Positions 32,301 to 43,459 of a stretch of 64,000 nt of DNA are shown one piece after another. The translations under genes were made by a program, and so were the position numbers. Origin of the DNA: Pristionchus mayeri (taxonomy: Eukaryota > Nematoda > Chromadorea > Rhabditida > Neodiplogasteridae); NCBI GenBank assembly GCA_036245805.1, contig BTRK01000003.1, positions 15,106,464 to 15,170,463 on the forward strand. The letters run 5' to 3'. Position 1 is the first letter of the stretch; each line of letters starts with the position of its first letter. The notes under the pieces were generated by a model. The model searched no databases. It had not been told where the DNA came from and was given only the letters and a program-made list of their open reading frames with translations.

Positions 32301-35017
32301 CCTCTCACAACATGTGCATCGCTTTACCGTGCGTGCTTCCAGCTTCCCTGACTTCTTTTGCCACTCGTTCACTAACGCTCTGGAATACTTTCCCCATCCA
32401 AATAGTTACCATGCCTGTCTCTCTTTCGGCCGCCACATTAAAAACTCTCGCACTTCTGTCCTCCACTCTTCCAACGTAATATTGTAACACGGGCTGCCAC
32501 ACAATCCCCACCCACATGCTCGCCCGAGCCCAAAATACTACCTGATCATCTATCCTCGTCACCTTCAAGACCTATCTTTCCCTATCCTGCTTGTGAATAA
32601 AGTACAAGTATAAGTATTGGACCTTCTTATTTTCTATTGCACCCCCTTTCATATTTGATGAATTTCTAACTGACTTTGAAAGAAGATTTTGGAAAAACTC
32701 GATGCAGCACTTCCAACGTGCCCAAGGTACGCATCGCGCCAGTAGAAATACTGAAAATTGTAAAGTGTACTCATTTTCGAATGTTATACTGTCATCTATA
32801 AAATATGTAATCCTCGCGGTAGTTTCGTAAGTAACAGCAGTGTCATTCTATGGATGGCATCGCAAGAAGTGGTTCTCTCAAGAGACCGGCTCCAATGGGA
32901 CCAATGGGGATACCCAGGGAAAATTTTAGTCAGGATCTGTGATGTCGATGTCCGGCCTGTCCTGGAATATTACCGAGCCGGTCTCTTGATTTTGTATACC
33001 CTCTCTCCAATATTACCAGCGTAAGAGTTCCCCCTAAAGAGATAGGTCTGGCGAAGTCAACACAAAATCGATCACCATCAGTAGAAGGAGGATGCCGAAC
33101 ACGAAAAGAATATAGGCGAATCGTGTTTGGAAGCTTCCATTAGTGCTGTCGAGCCCTGAAGCACACATATTTCATGAAAACTTGGTCGGAAGATAACTAA
33201 GGACGACCATTCGAAGAGAGGAAGCGCTACGCCTCTCCAGGGGAGAAGAAAATCTGCACCTAGCACCGAATGACCATCCCTAATGATACTCGTCAGATGA
33301 TAGGTCACCAATACAGTGCCCTTATGCTAAATTTTCAGAGAAGACTTGCCTCCTTGACTTGAAAAGACTAAAGATTTTATTATGGGTTTAACACATTGTA
33401 AAATTACTTCAGAAGAGTTCAATTTTGGGTAGGTAACCGTTGTGTTATCTTACGACCTAAATTGGGTGGGATCGAGAAAAAGCTTACCTTCTGCTACCCC
33501 AAGGTAGATATAGGCGTTGAGAACAAGAAACGATGCGAGACAAACGGGCCCGAGGACCGCCCTATAATGTTTGGCTGTACTCGCACAAATAGGCAGTACC
33601 GAAAAATAGGCCACTCTCTTTATTTAGTGCAGTGTATTGACTGGTGAGAGCGCACTAGAAATGATGGCAGAGACCCAATTTTGAGTAATTTGCTCACTTT
33701 GCGAGGATCTTGAATGCCTGAGACCGGGTGTACTGCTGCGGATTTGTGGATGGTGTCTACAATGTCAGAATGTATTGGGGTGTCCGGAAAGTTCGTATAA
33801 TTTTTTGTTTTTATTTTTTATTCAATGCTTTACAATTCTCAGTGACCAATGTATGCCCCCTTCTTTCTCACTACCTCACTCCAGCGATTGGGCAGGGTCT
33901 CGATTCCTCTCTTCCAGAATGCGGGTTTCTTCGAGACCGCCCAGTTCACGAAAGCCCTCACAACTTCATCTCGATTCTTGAACTTCTTTCCTTTGCAGAG
34001 GTCAGAGAGAGAGAACGGAAGCAGTGGTAGTCGCATGGGGAGAGATCCGGGGAATACGGTGGATGGGGAATCCTCTCGATCTTCAGCTCGTCCATTTTCT
34101 TCTGGGTCATCTTCGCTCGATGTGGGCGAGCATTGTCCATCAGAAGAAGAATTTTGAGCTGGTTCAGGAGTCTGGGAGGGACTCTGATCGCGACTTCTTC
34201 CAGTTGTTCAGAGAAGAGGTCGGCATTGATGGCGGTTCCAGTAGGAAGGATCTCTTATTAGATCGGAACAAGTAATGATAGAAAGAATCAGTGAATTTCC
34301 TCATTTTCTTCAAGGGAACGGGTTTGTGCTTCGCATCGGTGTCGAAACACTGTTGTCTCTTCGCTGGGTTATTATACATGATTCACTCCTCGCACATGTC
34401 TATTATGGAATCTGTCCATCGAAGATCCGATCTACGATGGAGCGATTTCCGACAGTAATTCAACACATACTTCACCACTTCAACAACTGTAGAAACTACG
34501 AGACTGATCCAACCCACATCCCACTTAACGTCAGAGTGACGCTATACATTGTTGACAAACAGATTGCGCAATAACTGCATTTGATCGCGAACTGACTTTT
34601 TTCCGAAGCATTATACGAACTTTCCGGACACCCCAATACATTCGCACGTAAGCCGTGTGATATTGCCCCTAATTCTTGTGACGCAAGAAGTAGTGGCCTC
34701 ATCATACTATAGGAAAGCTTGGAGGGCACTCTTATAATTTCTATCACCCTCTCTCTACTGATCTACCTGTGGGAGAGCTTATTGAGCTTGAGATCAGCAT
34801 AGACCAAGACTAGACCTTAACTACCTATACCAAGCGGCTTTACCAGTACTTACTGTAAGGCTTAGTGTTATTGAATGAATGTCTACCTGGAAACACTTTA
34901 AAATATGAACTATTATACAATTAACGACAAATAGAAGGGAACAATCATTAAAACATATTGAACCTCCTCATTCGGACTTTTTATTTCCTTCGTTGTTGTG
35001 AGGGCAAGGGCCACCAT
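29400..35017 (-). CDS. Unrecognised multi-pass membrane protein, paralogue C
   Basis: Exons matched to paralogue B: 35017-34964 (MVALALTTTKEIKSPNEE, 54 bases as in B), 33756-33698 (PSTNPQQYTRSQAFKILAK), 33561-33488 (VLGPVCLASFLVLNAYIYLG), 33155-33076 (TRFAYILFVFGILLLLM), 31584-31524 (IATSMWLLFHL), about 31408-31326 (SIKWALMTLIYGQELSSN), 31168-31068 (SNDTQWFCVYKLANE), about 30894-30845, 29951-29881 (WYFMILDEGVAIFPVLSGW), 29759-29661 (FFPTFFLITLPSYLLFLAA) and 29581-29522 (ELLVCWLHRGRT). No counterpart of B's YLCGREAYIK exon was found in 31.6-33.0 kb, where a LINE fragment and a poly-C tract lie; the exon 2 region (about 34.8-34.9 kb) contains a stop in the frame open in B; and the YGQE exon lacks its GT donor. 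C may therefore be a decaying copy. A mariner sits in an early intron. Confidence 0.55.
29995..30089. repeat. Small MITE with TAGGGTTCCGG ends (copy 2)
   Basis: TAGGGTTCCGGGATTGGGCG is complemented by CGCCCAATTCCGGAACCCTA with a short AT-rich centre. It shares its ends with 21805-21932 and lies in an intron of paralogue C. Confidence 0.8.
30504..30770. repeat. MITE with TTAAAGGAGGAGTAAA ends (copy 3)
   Basis: Starts TTTAAAGGAGGAGTAAAG and ends CTTTACTCATCCTTTAA, with the same GGCTCCCAGTTAACTA and CGGAATGGAGATATCAAT blocks as the copies at 17.9 and 21.4 kb. It is in an intron of paralogue C. Confidence 0.8.
31712..31732. repeat. Run of 21 C
   Basis: An uninterrupted C21 tract (G21 on the minus strand) follows CCAAAATAGA. 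It is in the intron region of paralogue C where an exon seems lost. It could form a G-quadruplex on the minus strand, and the exact length may be unreliable in the assembly. Confidence 0.9.
32230..32600 (+). mobile_element. 5'-truncated non-LTR retrotransposon, 3' tail
   Basis: A frame ending at 32479 reads NMCIALPCVLPASLTSFATR, then TLWNTFPIQI and a stop. This is the usual C-terminal tail of CR1/Jockey-type ORF2 proteins (S..FA.R...LWN.LP..I). A C-rich 3' region and GAATAAAGTACAAGTATAAG follow. It lies within paralogue C. The CT-rich style resembles the element at 49-51.5 kb, which lacks its 3' end, but no overlap exists to prove they are one family. Confidence 0.6.
33775..34636 (-). mobile_element. 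Mariner transposon, copy 2 (internally deleted)
   Basis: The inverted ends are the same as copy 1 (TTGGGGTGTCCGGAAAGTTC and complement), flanked by TA. At 862 bases it lacks about 370 bases, including most of the N-terminal DNA-binding part of the transposase, and the frame is broken. The catalytic core segment survives with the second Asp intact (MDNARPHRAK, about 34140-34111) and the third (SPDLSPCDYH). The C-terminus reads FWKRGIETLPNRWSEVV, in the frame lost by copy 1. It sits in an intron of paralogue C. Confidence 0.92.
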
Positions 35018-35027
35018 GCTGAAATTA

Positions 35028-36015
35028 ATTATTGAGTGTCCATAACAAGTTCAATAAGTGGGTAACGTTACATTCGATTTGAATTACGCGGGATACGAAA
35101 GGGTAGACTAAAAGTAATATATATTGGGAAGAACGGTAGAAAATATGAGGAGGCGTCATGTGTGCGTGGGAGTGCGTGCCAGCAGCGTTCGCGCCCTTTC
35201 TGACCTTGCCCTTGCCCTTGCGGTCCGTTAGATTGCAGGCTCGACATCTTCCTTTTCTTTATCTCCTGCACTTAGATAATAGACAGTGACCAGAATTTCG
35301 AACTGCATATTCGGGCCTGCGAATGGAGGCCCTCCCGAGACGTTCGATCGAGTAAAGGATCAATTCGGGCTGGACGCCAAGATTGGTTACTAGACTCCTT
35401 GCTAGTGAGCGCAACGTAATGTGGTCGCTCGGTCTTGCCCCCTCTCCATTCTAGTAGTACATTTGCTCAGTCGTATAGTCCCTCAATCCCTCAAGGCCAT
35501 CCCAAGACTCCAAGACTAGATGGCGCGATGACCTCAGGAGTCATTGGACCCCATTGGTGGAGCGCAGCCTATGAAGAATATGGCCCCATGCTCACCTGAG
35601 CAATACTGCCTGATGTGATAAATAAGTAAATATTAGGTTAATTCATAATTTTCGATACGTTTTTAAGTTTTCGAGCCATAACTTGATTCAGCTTTTAGCA
35701 ATTCTCTCTTGCATTTTTGTATGATAGTAGTGTGTGCGTGCTCTTCATAGCGCACTTATAGGCGTGCATGAACAGTCAAACACAAACAGTAATCTGATTG
35801 TCGAAGTTTAGAGTGCGAAATCGGTAGTGTTCCCCAATAGCTTTTCTGAGAGAGACTAACGATCTCTTTTAAAGTGTTATGTGGAAGCGTGCACCCGCAC
35901 TCACTATCGATACGAAAGGGTGGACCTTGCAACCCATCTGTTCTGTTTTTATGGACGGTTGAATAATGTATCAAAATTACCGGAATAATATCACTTTTTA
36001 TTAAATGCCTTTTTA
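35028..36015. other. 5' flank of paralogue C with a short RTE-like remnant
   Basis: Bases 35150-35230 weakly resemble the 5' flanks of A and B. At about 35485-35575 the plus strand reads RPSQDSKTRWRDDLRSHW, then TPLVERSL and stop. This resembles the C-terminal end of RTE-type proteins (GRP....RW.DD.R). An AT-rich end with AAATAAGTAAATA follows near 35620, so this is a 5'-truncated RTE-type fragment. Nothing coding was recognised in 35640-36015. Confidence 0.45.
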
Positions 36016-36921
36016 TTGGGGTGTCCAGAAAGTTTTCGGAATTTTTTTTCGGAGGAAGGTATACTACACAGTAACGATTGTTCATTACAAATGTAAACAC
36101 CATTGAATAGGGTAATCATTGTCCAATCACGTAACCCATGGAATTTTCATCAGCTACTCTCTCCTGTTTTTAACAAATGTTTATGCAATGGATACTGTAG
36201 TCACCCAAAATCACGTTTTCGTATATTTTATTTATTTGTAAAAGGCTTCTTCTTAAAGAAATCATCTTAGTTTCTTCACAGTTTTATCATTAATTACTTA
36301 ATATATATACTAAATTTGGCGGGAATCGGTCAACTGCTCTATCAGCAACAATAAAATATTTTTAAAAAATTCTGATTTATAATTTCCAAATTTTCGTTGA
36401 AATTTCATGGTCAAACAAATTATTGATAGTATATTTCTTTCGAAGCTCGCCAAATGTTCACTGTACAAAGAAATGTTGAGTACCACTTAATATCTACAAT
36501 TAGCGCATTCTCAAATTTGGGTTTGAATTGATCGCACAAAGAAAGAACCTGTGCATTTCCATTTGAGTGTGGTCAGTAATTAATGCTCGCGATCATTAAG
36601 TAGAGATCAATGGCAAAAGTGAAGCATACTGAATAATTATGGGGTCGTGTATTTTCAAACTAGTTAATTAGAGAAATAAAATCTTCGCGTTCCTGAGCAG
36701 GAAATAATTTAAAGACGAAAACGTGAAGGTCGGTCACTACAGTACCCCTTATATAAACTTTTGTTAAAAGCATGGGAGAGCAGCTGCTGTAAATTCCATG
36801 GGTTGTGTGATTGGGCAATGGTTACCCTATTCAATGGTGTTTACAATTGTGATGAACAATCGTTACTCTGTAGTATACGTTGCTCCGAAAAAAAATTCCG
36901 AAAACTTTCTGGACACTCCAA
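36016..36921. mobile_element. Mariner-related MITE with about 150-base inverted ends
   Basis: The left end TTGGGGTGTCCAGAAAGTTT closely resembles the ends of the two mariners nearby (TTGGGGTGTCCGGAAAGTTC) and is complemented at the right end. TA flanks both sides. The inverted repeat continues for about 150 bases (AACGATTGTTCATTACAAAT and complement). The AT-rich centre has no transposase frame, so it was probably mobilised by a related mariner. Confidence 0.85.
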
Positions 36922-37202
36922 TATATTGAACCAATTGAGATCGATTTAATATAAAACTAAAATTACAGTGTATTAAAGGTGCCTCAAATAATGCCAAAGT
37001 AATATCGAAAACAGGTCAACAATTTTCGAGAAATATGCAAAAATAACTTGTATCGACAATTATGAATCAACCTAATAAATATTTAAATAGTCAATGGAAC
37101 TCATTTTATTCGAAAATCAATTATCTCATCTTTTGTATCCGTGATAAACGTCAAGCTATGTTCACACTCCGTCGAATACGGTTCATACATACTTCACCGA
37201 TT

Positions 37203-37424
37203 AATGCCGTGGAAAAATTCAAGGAGAAGAGAACAAATTTGAATTCCCGCAATTCCATATCTCGGCTCAAAGTAGAGATAGCGACTTGAAACTTGGAATA
37301 TTGGGTGGAAATGCAAAAACCACCCCATATTCCAAGTTTCAAGTCGCTAGCTCTACTGGGAGCCCAGATACGAAATTGCGGGAATTCAAATTTGTTCTCT
37401 TCTCCTTGAATTTTTCCACGGCAT
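37203..37424. repeat. Palindromic MITE of about 220 bases
   Basis: ATGCCGTGGAAAAATTCAAG at the left is complemented by CTTGAATTTTTCCACGGCAT at the right, and the arms meet near GGGTGG/CCACCC at about 37305-37325. The small frames in it are the arms read in both directions. It lies downstream of paralogue D. Confidence 0.85.
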
Positions 37425-37672
37425 AAGATGTTCTAAACTGTAAAAAAAAAAATGTTCTTATTGCCCGTGCAATCGATTTCAGGAGTGAGGAAACACAATA
37501 AACAATTTGCAGTTTCATATTGACTATTGCACATGAAATATGCAAGTTAAAAAATGCATTACCTGGAGCCCGTGATGGAATACTGTTGTAGTATATAAAA
37601 CAAACACAAGAGAAGTGCAAATTTAATATGAGGTTTTGAAGTTAAGTTCGTTTATGACTTTGATTTTCGCGA

Positions 37673-40600
37673 TTATTCAGGTTCGAAGGGAAGGTGTTCG
37701 GGGATTTGGGGCTGGTTCGAATCCGGATATTGACGATAGACTAAACACAGGCGAAGGTTGATCTGAAACAATGTTTATTCGTTTCATTTTATACTACTAA
37801 CACTTATCAATATCAAGCACCAAGCTAAGTAGATCAGTGTAGAGTTAGAAAAAATAACGTTTTTTATCATCGCACTATACAATCCAAGCGATGATTTTGT
37901 GTGAGAAATGGCCTAGTGCATTGCCCTTTGAACTATAATAGTCAGACAAAGGTACGCATATAATCGCAACAAGTCCAGATATAACGAGGAAACTAACGAT
38001 GGTCAGTCGCATTCCCATGTACGCAATGTAGGGAGGCGGAGGCATGCAGATAATGATGGATGTGGGAGGAGGAGATTCCGTTAGCTCTGAAAACACTCTT
38101 GATTATCTTTCATCATTTTTCCATTCTGGCTTCTCGTTTCTTCATTGATCATACCGACAACATGTATGATTATTGTTCACAAAACATTTCCAGAGGATTT
38201 AGATCTAGCTTTTAGTCTCGTCGAGATTGCATTTCCTCCATGTGTTAATTCCACCTGGACAACCCTTTACATAATTTACCACATGGAATCAACTTTAATT
38301 TACCACATGGAATCAATGTAACTCACTCTCTCCTGCTAGTACTGCAAACATCGGAGCAGTGAGGGACAAAGGCGCGTTGAAGAACCAATAACTTAATATT
38401 TTCAATATATTTTTACCTTCTCTCTCGTAATATTATAACACGTGTCTTCTGAGAGATTGCATGAAATCGAGACACCACCTTTACAAAATGTTCAAAATTC
38501 TTTAATCTCAAAGCCACTTTGGTGGTAGATACCCCTAAGGTCACATATGTTATTGTGAAGATAGAATTCCGAAAATCTCAAAACTGCCTAAAATGCGGCT
38601 CCGGCCAGTTTGAAAATTGAAAAATTCGTAATTTATTTAAAAGTTGAGTAAAAAGGTCGCTCGAAAAAGCAGAATGTTCAACTCGACGAGACCAACAACT
38701 TTTATGTTGAACACTTTTACGATCGAAAAAGTCTAATATATGAAAATGTGAGAAATCGAAAAAAAATATTATTTTTGACCTGAGAATTGAATGCCCTGAA
38801 AAATAAAGTTCCACATCCCGTTGAGATCTCTACGGATTCGGAATCTACGCACCTGTTTACCCAGGTGAACTTATTTTCAGGAAATTTGATGATGGTATAT
38901 TTGCTTTTTTATCGCCTCAGACATGCAGAAACTCGTGTTTTCAAGCAAAATCGAAAATTTCACTTTCTTATATTTAAGTAATTATCGCTCAAGGATGTAA
39001 TTTCTTTCAGTTTTCAATGTTTACTGACATATTTTTAGAAATTTCCATTGAAAAAACCGAAGATTTCAATACTTCACAAAATCACATTTTTCGTCAAATT
39101 TCTCAAATTTTATGATTTTGTGAAGTATTGAAATCTTCGGTTTTTTCAATGGAAATTTGTAAAAATAGGTCAGTAAACATTGAAAACTGAAAGATATTAT
39201 ATCCCCGATCGATAATTACTAAATTATAAGAAGGTGAAATTTTCGATTTTGCTTGAAAACACGAGTTTCTGCATGTTTGAGGCAATAAAAAAGCAAATAT
39301 ACCATCATGAAATTTCCTGAAAATAAGTTCACCTGGGTAAACAGGTACGTAGATTACGAATCCGTAGAGATCTCAACGGGATGTGGAACTTTATTTTTCA
39401 GGTCATTCAATTTTCAGGTCAAAAATAATATTTTTTTCGATTTTTCACATTTTCATATATTAGACTTTTTCGATCGTAAAAGTGTTCAACATAAAAGTTG
39501 TTGGTCTCGACGAGTTGAACATTTTGTTTTTTTGAGCGATCTTTTTACTCAACTTTTAAAAAATTACGAATTTTTCAATTTTCAAAATAGCCGGAGCCGC
39601 ATTTTAAGCAGTTTTGAGATTTCCGGAATTCTATCTTCATAATAACTTATGTGACCTTAGGGGCATCTACCACCAAAGTGGCTTTGAGATTAAAGCATTT
39701 TGAACATTTTGTAAAAGACCACCTGACACGTGATAATACGCGATTACAAATTAACTAAAAAAGGTTTTGTACACTAATGATGGGAGCAATCAAAGAAGTG
39801 AATGTAAAAATGTAAAAAAAACAAATCAATCAATCAATCATTTTAATTACTCCGTCATGACGCTGCCCACTCGTGCGTCCGCGGTCTGCAGCCTCTGCGT
39901 GCCGCATATGTCCTCGAGTTGCGCATGAAGAGCGCCGCAGACCGAGGTGTGAGCAGGAAACTGTGATACGGAAAGTTACTACGTTTAAATTACATTGAAT
40001 AGCAATTGTAAAGCGCAGTTAAGATACTCATTCTGCTCTCACAGGAAAATAAACTCTAATTTGCACAACAAACCGGTATTTGAGTATAATCAGGCCGACT
40101 CCACGGACCGTAAGGCCAATGCCTACAGTACTCGTTGATCAGCACTAGCTGAAAATGTGTTTTGCGTTAGATGGGAATTGTAATCTCCAACTATCTTAGC
40201 AGTAAAACATGATATTCAATTTACAGACAAAATGAATCTCATTCTTAAATTCCGCTATTTTAACTCACACAAAACGAGTAGAACATGGCTGGAATGAAAA
40301 TGAATGCAATGTACTTGTCGATCGCATTGAATATAATTTCTGCAAAATAATAACGTCGGAATAATAATAGCATTTATTGTGTACCGTATTATTTGATTAA
40401 CCTCGCCAGCGGTAACACTTTTGGTGTATTTTATGCATTAATTTGCGCATACCTTGATCCCGAATTTGAAGTTGATTAAGAGCCAACATGAACACGACAC
40501 ATATAGTTTTCCAAATGTAGAGGCTGCAATTGCTCGATACTAAATGAACCCTTCATAATCATATTTACCATTTCCCCGTTGTTTTATTCTGATGCACAGC

Positions 40601-42574
40601 GAAAGATGGCTCGAAAGAAATTCAGAGTTCTTTCTCAGCGGTCTAATCCGAGAGAGCTAATGCGGTATGAAGATATGAGCCTGTTCGCCTAAGAATCGAG
40701 CAAGAGGTGGCACATCTCAAAAATCTCGATTATCTGTAACTTTGTGTTTTGGGGTAATCGAGGGTGCTGAAAACGATAGGCATACTCATTTTGCTCCTGG
40801 CATCTTCGTTGGCTCCAGATGGCGTCACGTTGAAAATACGTATTTATAAATATCTGGCATCTCGGGTTCCCGAGGTAGAATTTGATGCTGATCACTCCTA
40901 TCTAGTTCATTTTTCATCAATTTTAAAAATAATTTTTAAAAATTCAACTTTTTGCATTGCCAAAAGTAAGTTGGGAGACATACATCAAAAGAACCGGCAT
41001 GAAGAGAGGATTCAGAATCTATGTTTACAGCCAATTGCATACATCGGTTCGAAAGATTGGAGTGAAATAGTGAGCCAAGAGTGAGGAAAAACGATGCGTC
41101 CACTCGTCGTTCCCCCGTTCCACCCCCTGGCAGTGTTCATCCGCCTCCGCGCTCTCTCTCTTCCGCATACTCTCTCGCCTCTCTTGCAGAAATGGGCTCA
41201 CTATTTCACTCCAATCTTTCGAACCGATGTATGAAATAGGCTGTAAATACAGATTCTGAATCCTCTCTTCATGCCGGTTCTTTTGATGTATGTCTCGCAA
41301 CTTACTTTTGGCAATGCAAAAAGTTGAATTTTTAAAAATTATTTTAATAATTGATGAAAAATGAACTAGATAGGAGTGATCAGCATCAAATTCTGCCCGG
41401 GAACCCTAGTCGCGTAAAATTGGCATCTCCGAGAGGCCAGATATTTGTAGATACGTGATTTCAACGTGACGCCATCTGGATCCAACGAAGAGGCTAGGAG
41501 CAAAATGAGTATGCCTATCGTTTTCAGCACCCTCGATTACCCCAAAACACAAAGTTACAGATAATTGAGATTTTTTGGGCTGTGCCAGAATCAATCAGAT
41601 CTGCTCGATTCTTAGGCGAACGGGCTCATATGCATGTTTTAGGAAGTCATCCCAAGAATGAATGAATAAGTATACCATTCAACGATCTCCCATGCAGCCC
41701 TTGTCATCGGGTGTTCTCTTTCTGATGTCACATCCTTTCTTTTCGATTTGGTGCATCGTCTCGCCACCCAATCGATAAACCGACGCAGGTCCAGGCTGTG
41801 TCCACAACGCCACAATATTTCATTGTATACCGGGCGAGCGCATCATTTCTGCAAATCGAAACATCAAAACGATAAAGAAGCAGATACAAATCTGAACAAT
41901 TATCTATCTCTCCTAACTGGAGTACTAAATTCGGTTTGCCTTCTTTTTTATCCGCTCTTTCGTTCAGTCGATTAGTAATCAAGTTTAGTGAATGAGGATA
42001 CCGCTGTATCGTTTTCTGGAAATATATTGCTTACGACTGTCAACATGATGTAGACTAGAGCAGCCGAAGCGCAGATTGAAATGAATGTAACGTCGCCAAT
42101 TTCGGAACGCTGAAACTTTCTATTCGCTTTCCACATAATAGCTACCACAATATTTTCAAATATTTCTGGTTGGTCAAGTAAAGTAAATCTTACCCGCAAG
42201 TCGATGAAATCCATGTTCTCCTGCTGCTGTTCGAAATTACTGAGATTGTATGATTCCGATAAACTCGTTGAATTCAGACCGACTGATAAAATTCAACATG
42301 ACATTTTCTTAATAAAAAAACTCACCTACTGACTGCCCAAGAATAATCGGAATTTGCAGCCATATGCCAACGGCTGTGGTGCTACAATCGACTTTTAGGA
42401 GCTTTTCAATTTTAGACGATTAAATAGTTGTAATGTAGCATTGAATACTTACACAGAGAGCACCTTAACGAATGCGATTCTACAACAATTAGCACATTCT
42501 CCACCTTCACTCTTATTCTCGGAATTGACCGGCGGAGAGTAAGGAGCCTTTGACGGAGCCGGCATTCCTCTCAT
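37673..42574 (-). CDS. Multi-pass membrane protein, distant paralogue D
   Basis: Exons by splice signals: 42574-42453 (MRGMPAPSKAPYSPPVNSEN), 42381-42326 (AVGIWLQIPIILGQSVG), 42282-42194 (NSTSLSESYNLSNFEQQQEN), 42109-42035 (FISICASAALVYIMLTV), 40524-40453 (IWKTICVVFMLALNQLQIRD), 40339-40269 (YIAFIFIPAMFYSFC), 40148-40074 (INEYCRHWPYGPWSRPDY), 38391-38337 (YWFFNAPLSLTAPMFAVLAG), 38086-37881 (MGMRLTIVSFLVISGLVAII) and 37762-37673 (INLRLCLVYRQYPD, ends HLPFEPE and stop). The order of hydrophobic exons and the last exon resemble paralogues A-C, but SNDTxW and GWITK are not conserved. An exon may be missing near 41.8 or 39.9 kb. About five or six membrane segments are likely. Two long foldback elements lie in its introns. 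Function unknown. Confidence 0.55.
38480..39716. repeat. Foldback element with about 600-base arms
   Basis: TTTACAAAATGTTCAAAATT at the left end and AATGTTC...TTTGTAAA at the right; inside, CTCAAAGCCACTTTGGTGGT pairs with ACCACCAAAGTGGCTTTGAG. The arms meet around 39115 (TATGATTTTGTGAAGTATTG). It is non-coding, AT-rich, and lies in an intron of paralogue D. Confidence 0.88.
40673..41631. repeat. Foldback element, family 1 (copy 2)
   Basis: The ends read ATATGAGCCTGTTCGCCTAA and the complement, with inner TAAGAATCGAGCA as in the element at 202-1234. The order of internal blocks is also the same (GGGGTAATCGAGGGTGCTGA, GTTGGCTCCAGATGGCGTCA). It is inserted in an intron of paralogue D. Confidence 0.88.
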
Positions 42575-43459
42575 CTGATCAATTTTTAAAATTGTCGCAT
42601 GATCAGAGTGACAATAATCGAACTAACTGGATTTATACTTGACAAAAAAGTTCTAAGGTCAAACTTTTCAGAATGCTCTCACATGCCCATGGGGAAAAAT
42701 AGACTGAAGATCAGCTTTTGGCAATAATGAATAAACCAACAACATGAAATAGAAAAGGAATGAGCAAACTCTGTCGATGCCCACTAGAAACTCTCGCGAG
42801 CTCTTCCTTCCTTACACTCTCTAAGCACTCATTCTCCTCCTCTCCAATCCTTTCCTCCTCCCTCCCCCTCCTCTTCCCCTCGTCCCACTCTCGTGGTCAA
42901 AATGCTTCTCTTCTTACTAGCCCACCCAAAGGCAACTGGCACGCTCTCTTTCTCTAACATACTCTCAATTTATCAGGCTCCCTAGTCAGAATATTTCTCT
43001 CTCAGTGGTCACTTCAAGTGTCCGCAATAAGGAATGTTGGAATAAGTTTAAGATTTAAAAGCAATATTTCAGATCTGAGAATTTAAAATACTTTAAAAAA
43101 TGGAAGTTTTTTTGAAGAAGTGGATGGGGAATCCCACTGGGGATGATATAGCGAATTGCGTGCGTGCTTTTCCTGAAATTGATAGGGATTATGAGCCCAC
43201 GCGCAGGGAATACACTACGCACGCTGATAAACTGATAAAAACTGATCAACACCTGCTCCCTTTGTCTTCCGGAATACTAGAGATCACTGCTAGGAAAGAG
43301 AGCATTTCATCAGGTTTGTTCACCGCATACGCATGTGGAAAACTACAGTCGCTCCCATTATAGCACTTGGGCAGCCTATAAAAACGACGATGCGCGTTGT
43401 GGATAGCGACAGCTGATAGCTATCTCCTGCATTCGACAACCGGCATCAAAGGAGTCGTC
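42575..43459. other. Divergent intergenic region between paralogue D and the ADP/ATP carrier
   Basis: Holds a CT-rich stretch (about 42800-42900) and a plus-strand open frame at 43100-43363 (starts MEVFLKKWMGNPTGDDIA, 87 residues) without recognisable family. I have no support for that frame beyond its length; it could be a small gene, an upstream frame or chance. Confidence 0.3.

Noticed and set aside
32305..32568. Minus-strand 87-codon frame
   Set aside because: Antisense to the C-terminal tail of a non-LTR retrotransposon.
42760..42957. Ser/Leu-rich 65-codon frame
   Set aside because: Product of CT-rich low-complexity DNA without splice or start context.
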